Shown here: positions 7,950-16,228 of the stretch, piece by piece
Layout of the letters: each line of letters starts with the position of its first letter
Position numbering within the stretch: the first letter of the stretch is position 1
Source: Clostridium sp.
GTDB taxonomy: Bacteria; Bacillota; Clostridia; Peptostreptococcales; Peptostreptococcaceae
Reading direction: 5' to 3'
DNA: 33,835 nt
Assembly: GCA_022782605.1 (NCBI GenBank)
Contig: JALFMW010000335.1
Span: 1 to 33,835 of the forward strand
Position numbers and translations under genes: made by a program
The notes under the pieces: generated by a model
Databases searched by the model: none
Told to the model about the DNA's origin: nothing
What the model saw: only the letters and a program-made list of their open reading frames with translations

Positions 7950-8966
7950 CTAAATTATGTCTATTTTTAAATTTGGTACAGCATTAAGAGACATATCATC
8001 TCTTTTGCCATTTATATAATTATAATATCCTGCACAACCTATCATAGCTGCATTATCTGTGCATAATGATAATGATGGATATTTAATCTCTATATTATGC
8101 TCTTTTGCCATTTCTGATATCTTTTCTCTAAGAGCTGAATTAGCTGCAACTCCTCCAGATAATGCTACAATTTTATAATTTTTTTCTAAAGCAGCCTTTA
8201 TAGCCTTAGTCGCAAGAACCTCAACTACTGCTTCTTGGAAAGATGCCGCCACATCTTCAACTACTATTTCTTGATTTTTCATTTTTTGTCCATTTAAATA
8301 GTTTAATACTGCTGATTTTAACCCACTAAAACTAAAATCATAAGAATCATCTATATATGCTCTAGGAAAATCTATAGCTTTTTTATTTCCTATTTTAGCA
8401 AGCTTATCAATTATTGGACCACCTGGATACCCTAAATTCATAGCTCTAGCTATTTTATCAAAAGCTTCACCAGATGCATCATCTCTAGTTCTTCCTAAAA
8501 TCTCATAACTATTATAATCTTTTACTTCAACTAAATGAGTATGTCCTCCTGATACAACTAAAGTTATAAAAGGTGGTTTTAAATCTTTATGTTCAATATA
8601 GTTGGCACATATATGACCTTGCATGTGGTTAACACCAACAAGAGGTTTATTCAAAGAAAAAGCTAAAGCTTTTGCATAAGAAAGCCCCACTAATAATGCT
8701 CCCACCAACCCTGGACCATATGTAACAGCTACATGATCTATATCTTCTAATTTAATATTCGCTTCATCTATTGCTTCTTGGAATACTGCATCTATATTCT
8801 CTATATGTTTTCTAGAGGCTACCTCTGGTACTACACCTCCAAATTTTTTATGTAATTCTATTTGAGTAGATACTACATTTGCTAATACTTCTCTACCATT
8901 TTTTAATATGGCAACTGCTGTTTCGTCACAGCTACTTTCCATAGATAATGTTATTATATCCTTCAT
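7950..8966 (-). CDS. tsaD: tRNA N6-adenosine threonylcarbamoyltransferase
   Basis: TsaD transfers the threonylcarbamoyl group from TC-AMP to A37 of ANN-decoding tRNAs, completing t6A. The 338-residue protein belongs to the ASKHA fold. It shows [13 protein letters not shown] at the N-terminus, metal-binding H114 and H118 in VNHMQGHI, the SGGHTHLV phosphate loop (about 139-146), [10 protein letters not shown], and [14 protein letters not shown] near the C-terminus. The length is standard. It starts 4 bases after rimI and is co-transcribed with its partners TsaB and TsaE. The fourth t6A enzyme (TsaC/YwlC) is not in the window. Confidence 0.97.
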   Translation of the reverse strand: MKDIITLSMESSCDETAVAILKNGREVLANVVSTQIELHKKFGGVVPEVASRKHIENIDAVFQEAIDEANIKLEDIDHVAVTYGPGLVGALLVGLSYAKALAFSLNKPLVGVNHMQGHICANYIEHKDLKPPFITLVVSGGHTHLVEVKDYNSYEILGRTRDDASGEAFDKIARAMNLGYPGGPIIDKLAKIGNKKAIDFPRAYIDDSYDFSFSGLKSAVLNYLNGQKMKNQEIVVEDVAASFQEAVVEVLATKAIKAALEKNYKIVALSGGVAANSALREKISEMAKEHNIEIKYPSLSLCTDNAAMIGCAGYYNYINGKRDDMSLNAVPNLKIDII

Positions 8967-8970
8967 TTAT

Positions 8971-9426
8971 TTACACCTCTTTTAACTGGTTCCACATTAT
9001 GATGGCATCTTCTTTATTATCACTATAATATTCTTTTCTTATGCCACCCATTTTAAATCCATACTTTCTGTATAAATTTTGTGCCACTGTATTTGAAGCT
9101 CTAACTTCTAGAGTCATAGCACTTAAATCGGCCTTTTTACATAATTCAACTAATTCACTTACTAATCTATCGCCAATTTTTCTTCCTCTATAGTCACTAT
9201 GAACTGCCACATTTGTTATATGACCTTCATCAACAACAAACCAAATACCTACATATCCTACGATTTTATTGTCAATTTCAGCTACTAAATATCTAGCTAA
9301 ATCATTTTTTAATTCTTTATTAAATGCATCCTTTGACCAAGTATCAACGAAGCAATTTTCTTCCACTTCATAAACACCGTCTATATCATTCTTAGTCATA
9401 GGTCTTATTATTAGATTATTTTCCAT
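8971..9426 (-). CDS. rimI: Ribosomal protein bS18 alanine N-acetyltransferase
   Basis: This is a GNAT-fold acetyltransferase of 151 residues. The acetyl-CoA loop reads VHSDYRGRKIGDRLV (Q/RxxGxG/A type), preceded by the beta strand GHITNVAV. The C-terminal part has LEVRASNTVAQNLYRKYGFK, the wording typical of RimI. RimI acetylates the N-terminal alanine of S18, and in some Firmicutes it may act on other N-termini. It overlaps tsaB by 11 bases and precedes tsaD by 4, the usual tsaB-rimI-tsaD arrangement. Confidence 0.94.
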   Translation of the reverse strand: MENNLIIRPMTKNDIDGVYEVEENCFVDTWSKDAFNKELKNDLARYLVAEIDNKIVGYVGIWFVVDEGHITNVAVHSDYRGRKIGDRLVSELVELCKKADLSAMTLEVRASNTVAQNLYRKYGFKMGGIRKEYYSDNKEDAIIMWNQLKEV

Positions 9427-10135
9427 CTCTTAACCTCTTTTGCTTTTCTTCGTATTGTTCTTCTGCTTGAGATTTTCTAATATACATAGGATTTATGTCA
9501 TAACAATTATGTACTTCTTTATTTTTATCAAACTTGTCTCTTGCTATAACACATAAGCTACTAGCTTTAGTTATATTGTTTGCTGGAGATGGGATAGTTA
9601 TATTTGATATATCTTCTATTTTTTCTTTGTATTTATATACAGCTTCACCAACTATAACCCACTCTTCACCACTAGTTGATAATTGTTCTAGTAAATCATC
9701 AATTGGCATAATGCTTATTTCTTCTTGTAATTCTTTTATTTTATTATTTTCTAATTTATATGTATTTGTATAAACTTGATTTCTTTGTGCATCTAAAATT
9801 GCACATATTTTTTTATCACAAAGATCCATATTAGCACCTAATATTTCTAATGAATTAACTCCTATTAAAGGAATATTATTCACATGAGCCATAGCTTTTG
9901 CCGTTGCCATTCCTATTCTAAGTCCTGTAAAAGAACCAGGCCCAACACATATACCTATAGCATCTATATCTTTAATGTCTATATCATTAAGTTTTAACAT
10001 ATTCTCTATCATAGGCATTAGTTTTTGTGAATGAGTTTTTTTAGTATTTATAGTATATTCACATATTAATTTATCATCTTCTAAAACAGCCACATTGGCA
10101 GCCATAGTAGAAGTATCAATTCCTAATATCTTCAT
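9416..10135 (-). CDS. tsaB: tRNA t6A biosynthesis protein TsaB
   Basis: TsaB is a catalytically inactive relative of TsaD that dimerises with it and organises the TsaBDE complex. The 239-residue protein starts MKILGIDTSTMAANVAV and has the diagnostic ICVGPGSFTGLRIG at about 62-75. The Asn/Gln-rich C-terminal half is less conserved, as is usual. The start codon shares one base with the tsaE stop (TAATG), so the two are translationally coupled. Its last codons overlap the rimI start by 11 bases. Confidence 0.95.
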   Translation of the reverse strand: MKILGIDTSTMAANVAVLEDDKLICEYTINTKKTHSQKLMPMIENMLKLNDIDIKDIDAIGICVGPGSFTGLRIGMATAKAMAHVNNIPLIGVNSLEILGANMDLCDKKICAILDAQRNQVYTNTYKLENNKIKELQEEISIMPIDDLLEQLSTSGEEWVIVGEAVYKYKEKIEDISNITIPSPANNITKASSLCVIARDKFDKNKEVHNCYDINPMYIRKSQAEEQYEEKQKRLRDGK

Positions 10136-10587
10136 TATTTAGTCAGCTCCTCAACTATTTCTTCGTATTTTTGTCCAAATGGGGTTAATATCATTTCTCT
10201 TCCAGTTTCTTTGTACATTAACTCTATTTTTAAATATTCATCTGGAAGTATATCTTCTATTATATTTGCCCATTCTATTATGCAAACACCATCTGAATCT
10301 ATATATTCATCAAATCCAATATCGTACATTTCTTCACTACATCCGATTCTATAAACATCAAAATGATATAAAGGCATACGTCCTTCATATTCATTAACTA
10401 TTGTAAATGTTGGACTTGTAATATAATCATCTACTCCTAAAGATTTAGCTAAACTTTGTGTCATTGTAGTTTTTCCAGCACCTAAATCTCCTATTAAACA
10501 AATTACAGCCCCTGGAAAAAGTAGTTCACCTAATTTTGTTCCAATTTCTCTTGTTTTTTCTTCTCTATCTAAATAAATTGTTTTCAT
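10135..10587 (-). CDS. tsaE: tRNA t6A biosynthesis ATPase TsaE
   Basis: TsaE is a small P-loop ATPase that drives turnover of the TsaBD complex. Walker A is GDLGAGKT at 33-40. The conserved TSPTFTIVNEY (about 57-67), YHFDVYRI and IIEWANIIEDILP motifs follow. The 150-residue length is normal. It is the first gene of the t6A operon, with an AAAGGTGAT ribosome binding site. The 150 bp upstream are AT-rich, with only weak promoter-like strings (for example TTGATA and TAAAGT 16 bp apart), so I do not assign a promoter. Confidence 0.96.
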   Translation of the reverse strand: MKTIYLDREEKTREIGTKLGELLFPGAVICLIGDLGAGKTTMTQSLAKSLGVDDYITSPTFTIVNEYEGRMPLYHFDVYRIGCSEEMYDIGFDEYIDSDGVCIIEWANIIEDILPDEYLKIELMYKETGREMILTPFGQKYEEIVEELTK

Positions 10588-10743
10588 TTATATCACCTTT
10601 AAAATCCTTTATTTAAGCATGATTTTTACTTTATCTCATTAACTATTATTATCAATTTTACTATTATTTTAGTCATTTCTTTCTTATACAACTAGATATT
10701 ATTATATAATATCATTGATTTATAATAAAGAGTTTATATTTTC

Positions 10744-10781
10744 ACATAAAAAAATAAGTGAATATCAAAAATGATATTCAC
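10744..10781 (-). terminator. Terminator after ribU
   Basis: The minus-strand RNA forms a perfect 10-bp stem (GTGAATATCA with its complement, 4-nt loop) followed by TTATTTTTTT. Confidence 0.85.
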
Positions 10782-10790
10782 CTATATTTA

Positions 10791-11399
10791 TTATTTAGTA
10801 AGTATTTTTTCCATTTTTTTAAACAATGGTAATGTAACTACTGTCATTAGTGCAGCTTTTATTATATTGAATGGTGCAATCATCCATATTACAAAAGTAT
10901 ATAAATCTGTAACCTTAGAATTTATTACTGTACCCATCTGTATTATTGCATCTAGTGGCATACCATATACGGTTGCATATAAAGGCATCATTATATAGTA
11001 ATTCATTATACATCCCATAATAGTCATTGCTACTATTCCAACTAATCCTCCAGCTACTACAGATTTAATATTTTTCCACTTTCTATAAAATAAGCATATA
11101 ATTAATACATAAGATCCACCTATTATTACATTTGCAAATTCTCCAACTCCACCTGTAGTACTTGCTGTAATTCCTTGAAGAAAGTTTTTAATTATAACTA
11201 TTGCAATACCTGCAATTGGACCTAATGACATTCCGCCAAATATGGCTGGTATATCAGATAAGTCTATTTTTAAGAATGATGGAAATATTGGTAGTGGTAC
11301 TGATATAAACATAAGTACATAAGCTATCGCTGATAGTATTCCCACCTTTGCTATGGTTTTAGTAGATCCTAATCCTTGTTTTTTAATAGTATTTTGCAT
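10791..11399 (-). CDS. ribU: Riboflavin ECF transporter S component RibU
   Basis: RibU is the substrate-binding membrane subunit of an energy-coupling-factor transporter and imports riboflavin with the shared EcfAA'T module, which lies elsewhere. The 202-residue protein has about six hydrophobic helices. It has the family features IAYVLMFISVPLPIFPSF, LKIDLSDIPA (the conserved Asp-rich strand before helix 3), GPIAGIAIVIIKNF and GGVGEFANVIIG. The upstream FMN riboswitch and terminator independently identify riboflavin as the substrate. It is transcribed alone. Confidence 0.95.
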   Translation of the reverse strand: MQNTIKKQGLGSTKTIAKVGILSAIAYVLMFISVPLPIFPSFLKIDLSDIPAIFGGMSLGPIAGIAIVIIKNFLQGITASTTGGVGEFANVIIGGSYVLIICLFYRKWKNIKSVVAGGLVGIVAMTIMGCIMNYYIMMPLYATVYGMPLDAIIQMGTVINSKVTDLYTFVIWMIAPFNIIKAALMTVVTLPLFKKMEKILTK

Positions 11400-11436
11400 A
11401 ACACAACCTCCATATTAAATATTATTTTGTGAAATT

Positions 11437-11469
11437 AAAAAAACCCGAAGAATTTCAACCTTCGAGTTT
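11437..11469 (-). terminator. Riboswitch-controlled terminator before ribU
   Basis: In the minus-strand RNA AAACTCGAAG pairs with CTTCGGGTTT (one U-G pair), followed by seven U. It is the expression platform of the FMN riboswitch and ends about 40 nt before the ribU start. Confidence 0.88.
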
Positions 11470-11507
11470 TATGAATATTCAAAATGGATTATGGTATATA
11501 TCATAAT

Positions 11508-11622
11508 TCTCTTCTCTCATCCAGACTATACTGTCGGCTTTGGAATCTCACCAAATCATGCTACAAAAGTAGCTCGCGGGCTATAACCGCCGGTAGGGAA
11601 TTTCACCCTGCCCCGAAGATCT
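11508..11622 (-). promoter_or_regulatory. FMN riboswitch (RFN element)
   Basis: The minus-strand RNA carries the conserved RFN blocks in order: TTCGGGGCAGGG, ATTCCCTACCGGCGGT, AGCCCGCGAGC, a variable hairpin, GATTTGGTGAGATTCC, AAAGCCGACAGT and GTCTGGATGAGAGAAG. The P1 closing pair CTTC/GAAG is present. FMN binding should favour the downstream terminator and turn ribU off. Confidence 0.97.
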
Positions 11623-11653
11623 TCTGTTTTTTTAATTTCATTTTTATAATATT

Positions 11654-11682
11654 ATAGTAATTTAATTATTATATTATGTCAA
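11654..11682 (-). promoter_or_regulatory. Promoter of the FMN riboswitch-ribU transcript
   Basis: On the minus strand TTGACA (11677-11682) is followed after 17 bp by TACTAT (11654-11659). A TATAAT lies 3 bp further on, with a less usual 20-bp spacing. Confidence 0.7.
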
Positions 11683-11721
11683 CAAAATTAAATTTATAAC
11701 AAACTAAAAGTATGAAGATTA

Positions 11722-12882
11722 TTATTTTCTATATACTATTTTTCCATCTATTATTGTATATAATACATGACTGTTTATTTCAAAAGGATTATTATCCCAT
11801 ATAACTATATCTGCATCTTTTCCAACCTCAATAGATCCAACTCTATCATCTATTCCTAATACTCTAGCTGGATTTATTGTTATTGATTCCAATGCCTTTT
11901 CTTCTTTCATTCCATATTTTATAGCTATACCTGCACATATTGGAAGGTACTGAATAGGAATTACTGGATGATCTGTCATTAAACAAACATCTGCACCTGC
12001 ATTTGATAATATACCAGCTGTCTCAAAAGTTAAGTTACGAAGTTCAACCTTTGACCTCTCAGAAAGAGATGGACCAACTATTAGTGGATAACCTTCTTCT
12101 ATTAATTCATCAAGTACTAAATGTCCCTCCGTACAATGGTCTAGAGTTAATTTTAAATTGAATTCTTTAGCAATTCTTATGGCAGTAAACATATCATCTG
12201 CTCTATGTGCATGAGCTTTTAGAGGAATTTTTCTTTTTAGTACAGGTATTAAACTTTCATACTTAATATCATATTCTGGTTTACTTTCATCATCTTCTTC
12301 CAGTTCACATCTTTCAACTTCTTCTAAATACTCTTGTGCTTTTTTTAAATTTTCTCTAATTAAAGCAGCTATAGCCATTCTTGTTTGTGGAGTTTTTTCA
12401 TCACTACCATAAACACTCTTAGGATTTTCTCCAAAAGCTACTTTTGCAGCTACTGGATTTTTTATAACCATTTTATCTATTATTTTTCCAAAAGTTTTTA
12501 TAGCTATACACTGACCACCCATTACATTAGCACTTCCTGGAGTTGTACAAACTGATGTAATTCCTCCTTGAACTGCCTCTGTAAAATTTCTATCCATTGG
12601 GTTTATTCCATCAATAGGATTTAAGTGAGGTGTTACAGGGTCTGTTTCTTCATTTCCGTCTGCACCTTCTGAACCCATTCCATCTTCCCAAAGCCCAAGA
12701 TGAGTATGAGCATCTATAAAGCCTGGCAGTACTAAACATCCCTTTGCATCTATTACCTCAGCATCTAGTGGTGCTACAATTTCATTTCCTATTTCTATTA
12801 TTTTTTTATTATCAATTAAAATATTACTATTGATTATGCCTTTAGTAACGGTGTTCACCGTTCCATTTTTTATGAATATCAC
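11722..12882 (-). CDS. Metal-dependent amidohydrolase, substrate unknown
   Basis: The 386-residue protein belongs to the amidohydrolase superfamily (imidazolonepropionase / dihydroorotase-like group). Metal-site motifs are H59 and H61 (FIDAHTHLG), H224 and H226 (KAHAHRADD), H249 (LDHCTEGH) and D304 (MTDHPV). An N-terminal beta-sandwich and the C-terminal GKDADIVIWD segment complete the standard fold. An acidic insertion (about 187-205) carries CELEEDDESKPEYD. No catabolic partner is nearby. It starts 16 bases after tex on the same strand, so it is probably co-transcribed. The substrate cannot be inferred from sequence or context. Similar proteins in clostridia are annotated only as amidohydrolase. 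Confidence 0.88.
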   Translation of the reverse strand: MIFIKNGTVNTVTKGIINSNILIDNKKIIEIGNEIVAPLDAEVIDAKGCLVLPGFIDAHTHLGLWEDGMGSEGADGNEETDPVTPHLNPIDGINPMDRNFTEAVQGGITSVCTTPGSANVMGGQCIAIKTFGKIIDKMVIKNPVAAKVAFGENPKSVYGSDEKTPQTRMAIAALIRENLKKAQEYLEEVERCELEEDDESKPEYDIKYESLIPVLKRKIPLKAHAHRADDMFTAIRIAKEFNLKLTLDHCTEGHLVLDELIEEGYPLIVGPSLSERSKVELRNLTFETAGILSNAGADVCLMTDHPVIPIQYLPICAGIAIKYGMKEEKALESITINPARVLGIDDRVGSIEVGKDADIVIWDNNPFEINSHVLYTIIDGKIVYRK

Positions 12883-12898
12883 CTGTTTTCCTCCATAA

Positions 12899-15043
12899 CT
12901 AAATCTTCATAGATAAAGCAACTCTTTGTTTATCTAAATCTATTCCTATTACCTTTACATCTACTACATCTCCAACAGAACAAATTTCCATTGGATCTTT
13001 TACAAATTTATTACTCATTTGTGATTTATGAACTAGTCCATCATTTTTTATTCCTATATCAACAAACACACCAAAATCTACAACATTTCTTACTGTTCCC
13101 TTTAATATCATACCTTCTTTTATATCTTCTATTTTTAATACATCTGTTCTAAGTATAGGTTTCATACCCTCTTCTTCTCTAGGGTCTCTTCCTGGCTTTT
13201 TAATTTCTAAAATAATATCTTTTAAAGTAACTTCTCCCACATTAAGATTTTCACTTAATTGTTTTAAACCTACTTTCTCAACTCTATTGTCTATGTCAGA
13301 TATATTTTTATTCTTTAAATCTTCTAAAGAATAACCTAAAATTTCTAGCATTTTTTTACATATATCATAACTTTCTGGATGTACTCCTGTATTATCAAGT
13401 GGGTTCTTACCATCTTCTATTCTCATAAATCCAGCACATTGAACAAATGCTGAAGGTCCAAGTCTTTTTACTTTCTTAAGTTCCGTTCTAGATTTAAATG
13501 AACCATTTTCTTCTCTATAAGCAATTATATTTTTTGCAACAGCTTTACTTATTCCTGAAACATGTTCTAAAAGTGAGTATGATGCAGTATTTAAATCAAT
13601 ACCAACTTTATTTACAGAGTCTTCAACAACACCATCTAAAACTTCTTTTAATCTCTTTTTATTTAAGTCATGTTGATATTGACCAACGCCAATACTTTCA
13701 GGATCTATTTTTACAAGTTCTGCAAGAGGATCTTGAAGTCTTCTTCCTATAGATATGGCACCTCTTATAGATACATTTATATCTGGATGTTCTTGTGCTG
13801 CAAGTTCTGATGCTGAATAAATTGATGCTCCAGCTTCATTAACTATAATATATTGAGCTTTTACACCCATTTCTTTTATTAAATCTGATATTAGACTTTC
13901 TGATTCTCTCGATGCTGTACCATTTCCTATTGCTATAACATCTATCTTGTATGTTTCTATTAATTTTTTTAAAGTTTTTTTAGATTGTTCAACTTTTCCT
14001 TGAGGTTTATGAGGATAAATTATTGCTTCATCTAAAAATTTTCCATTAGCATCAACTACAGCTATTTTACATCCATTCACATATCCTGGATCAAATCCCA
14101 TTACTACTTTTCCTTTTAGAGGTGGTTGCAATAAAAGATTTTTTATATTTTCACCAAATACACTTATAGCTCTTTCTTGAGCTTGTTCTGTCAAATGATT
14201 TCTAATTTCTCTTTCTATAGATGGGAAAATTAATCTTTTGTATGCATCTTCTATGGCAGAAACTATTATTTCTTTATTTTTAAAATTATTTTTATTTATG
14301 TATTGATTTTCAATATATTTTAAAATTCTATCATTATCTATTTCTAACTTAACTTTTAAAAACTCTTCTTTTTCTCCTCTGTTTATGGCAAGAACTCTAT
14401 GAGATGCCATGTTACTTACTCTTTCGCTAAAGTCATAGTACATATCGTAAACAGATTTTTCATCCTTAGTATTTTTCGTTACTATAACACCATATTTTAA
14501 AGCATTTTCTCTTATATGCTTTCTTATTTCAGCATTATCAGAAATTATCTCTGCAATTATATCATTTGCTCCCTTAAGGGCATCTTCCACTGATAAAACT
14601 TTCTTTTCTTCATCTATAAATTTTTCGGCTTCAGAATCTATATTTTCTATATTTTTTTCTAAAATTAATAAAGCTAAGTTTTCTAATCCCTTTTCCTTAG
14701 CTATAGTAGCCCTTGTTCTTTTCTTTTGTTTGAATGGAGCATAAATATCTTCAACTTCTTGAAGTGTATTTGATTTAGCTAGGTTTTTAATTATTTCTTC
14801 TGTTAATTTTCCTTGTTCTTCTATTATTCTTTGAACATCTTCTTTTCTTGATTGTAAGTTTCTTAAATAAGTTAATCTATCATTGAATTGTCTTAAAATT
14901 ACATCACTCATTTCACCAGTCATTTCTTTTCTATATCTGGCGATAAAAGGTATCGTATTTCCTTCGTCTATTAACTTTATAACATTTTCTACTTGCTCAT
15001 TTTTTAGACTAAACTCTTTTCTTAAAATCTCACTTATATTCAA
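12899..15043 (-). CDS. tex: Tex family S1 RNA-binding protein
   Basis: Tex is a conserved nucleic-acid-binding protein tied to transcription and, in pathogens, to toxin gene expression. The 714 residues show the N-terminal helical Tex domain (IPFIARYRKEMTGEMSD near 32-48, and EVEDIYAPFKQKKRTRATIA). A YqgF/RNase H-like domain (MGFDPGYVNGCKIAVVD) follows, then a helix-hairpin-helix region (NTASYSLLEHVSGISKAVAKN) and a C-terminal S1 domain (GMILKGTVRNVVDFGVFVDIG). The start is TTG at 15043, eight bases after AGAAGG; no better ATG lies near. It is separated from prfB by a terminator and is followed by an amidohydrolase gene. Confidence 0.95.
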   Translation of the reverse strand: MNISEILRKEFSLKNEQVENVIKLIDEGNTIPFIARYRKEMTGEMSDVILRQFNDRLTYLRNLQSRKEDVQRIIEEQGKLTEEIIKNLAKSNTLQEVEDIYAPFKQKKRTRATIAKEKGLENLALLILEKNIENIDSEAEKFIDEEKKVLSVEDALKGANDIIAEIISDNAEIRKHIRENALKYGVIVTKNTKDEKSVYDMYYDFSERVSNMASHRVLAINRGEKEEFLKVKLEIDNDRILKYIENQYINKNNFKNKEIIVSAIEDAYKRLIFPSIEREIRNHLTEQAQERAISVFGENIKNLLLQPPLKGKVVMGFDPGYVNGCKIAVVDANGKFLDEAIIYPHKPQGKVEQSKKTLKKLIETYKIDVIAIGNGTASRESESLISDLIKEMGVKAQYIIVNEAGASIYSASELAAQEHPDINVSIRGAISIGRRLQDPLAELVKIDPESIGVGQYQHDLNKKRLKEVLDGVVEDSVNKVGIDLNTASYSLLEHVSGISKAVAKNIIAYREENGSFKSRTELKKVKRLGPSAFVQCAGFMRIEDGKNPLDNTGVHPESYDICKKMLEILGYSLEDLKNKNISDIDNRVEKVGLKQLSENLNVGEVTLKDIILEIKKPGRDPREEEGMKPILRTDVLKIEDIKEGMILKGTVRNVVDFGVFVDIGIKNDGLVHKSQMSNKFVKDPMEICSVGDVVDVKVIGIDLDKQRVALSMKI

Positions 15044-15061
15044 TTTGAACCTTCTTTCTAA

Positions 15062-15092
15062 AAATAAGGCTCAAGAATAAAATTCTCAAGCC
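15062..15092 (-). terminator. Terminator after prfB
   Basis: The minus-strand RNA forms an 11-bp stem (GGCTTGAGAAT with ATTCTTGAGCC, two tandem G-U pairs), followed by TTATTTTT just before the tex ribosome binding site. Confidence 0.8.
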
Positions 15093-15103
15093 CTATGTTT
15101 TAA

Positions 15104-16214
15104 TTATTTATTAACTTTGTTCATTTTTAAATACTCATTTATAAATAAATCTATATTTCCGTCTAATACACTATCAACATTACCTACTTCACAATTTGTT
15201 CTGTGGTCTTTTACTAATTTATAAGGTTGAAAAACATAGGATCTAATTTGACTACCCCAAGTAATTTGAGAGTACTTACCTTGTATATCTTCTATTCTTT
15301 CTTTTTGTTCTAATTCTTTCAGATGAATTAATTTACCTTTTAGCATTTTCATAGCTGTCTCTCTGTTTGATAACTGAGATCTTTCATTTTGACACTGAAC
15401 AGTTACTCCTGTAGGTATATGAGTTATTCTGACAGCAGAATCTGTTGTATTTACATGTTGTCCACCAGCACCAGATGCTCTATAAGTATCAATTTTTAAA
15501 TCTGACGGATTTATTTGAACATCAATATCATCATCTAATTCTGGAGTAATATCAACTGAAACAAATGATGTGTGTCTTTTTCCAGAAGTATCATAAGGAG
15601 ATATCCTTACTATTCTATGAACACCTTTTTCACTTTTTAGATATCCATAAGCATTTAAACCTTCTATTAATAAGGTAACACTTTTTATACCTGCCTCAGT
15701 ATCTGGTAAATAGTCTAAAGTCTTAACTTTATATCCTTTATCATTTGCCCATCTAGTGTACATTCTAAGAAGAATTTGTGCACAGTCTTGAGCATCAAGT
15801 CCACCAGTTCCTGAGTTTATAGATAATATGGCATTGTTCTTGTCATATTCTCCATTTAAAAGTGTTTTTATTCTCATCTTATTTAGTTCTTTTTGTAGGG
15901 AATTTATTGATGTTTCTATTTCTTTTTCAATAGAAACATCATCTTCTTCCATACCCATTTCAATTAATATTTCAACTTCTTCAATACCATTTTGTAAACT
16001 ATTATATTCTTCTATAGTATCTTTTAAAGATTTATTTTTTTGTAATATTTTTTGAGCTCTTTCATTATCATTCCAAAACTCTTGTTTTTCGATCTCTCTT
16101 TCCAATAACTCAACTTCTTTATTTAATTGATCTATGTCAAAGAGAAACCCTCAAATCTTCTAAATTTGCAGACATTCGTTGTAATTCTTGTCTGTATTCT
16201 TGTTCATTTAACAT
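15104..16214 (-). CDS. prfB: Peptide chain release factor 2 (programmed +1 frameshift)
   Basis: RF2 reads UGA and UAA stop codons and triggers peptide release. Translation starts at 16214, 15 bases after secA. Twenty-five codons are read to CTT, then an in-frame TGA (16137-16139) is bypassed by a +1 shift that continues at GAC (16136-16138). The full product is 369 residues, as in other bacteria. The frameshift falls after codon 25, the same place as in E. coli. The peptidyl-transferase motif GGQ is at 250-252. The stop-codon-recognition tripeptide at 205-207 reads SPY instead of the usual SPF. The shift makes RF2 regulate its own synthesis. Annotating only the long downstream frame would lose the first 36 residues. 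Confidence 0.96.
16136..16152 (-). promoter_or_regulatory. prfB programmed frameshift site
   Basis: The minus-strand sequence GAGGG TTTCT CTTTGAC holds an internal Shine-Dalgarno-like GAGGG, the slippery CTT codon and the TGA-C stop context. The spacer between GAGGG and CTT is 5 nt, longer than the 3 nt of E. coli AGGGGGTATCTTTGAC, and the purine tract is shorter. Confidence 0.92.
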
Positions 16215-16228
16215 TTGAACCCTCCAAA

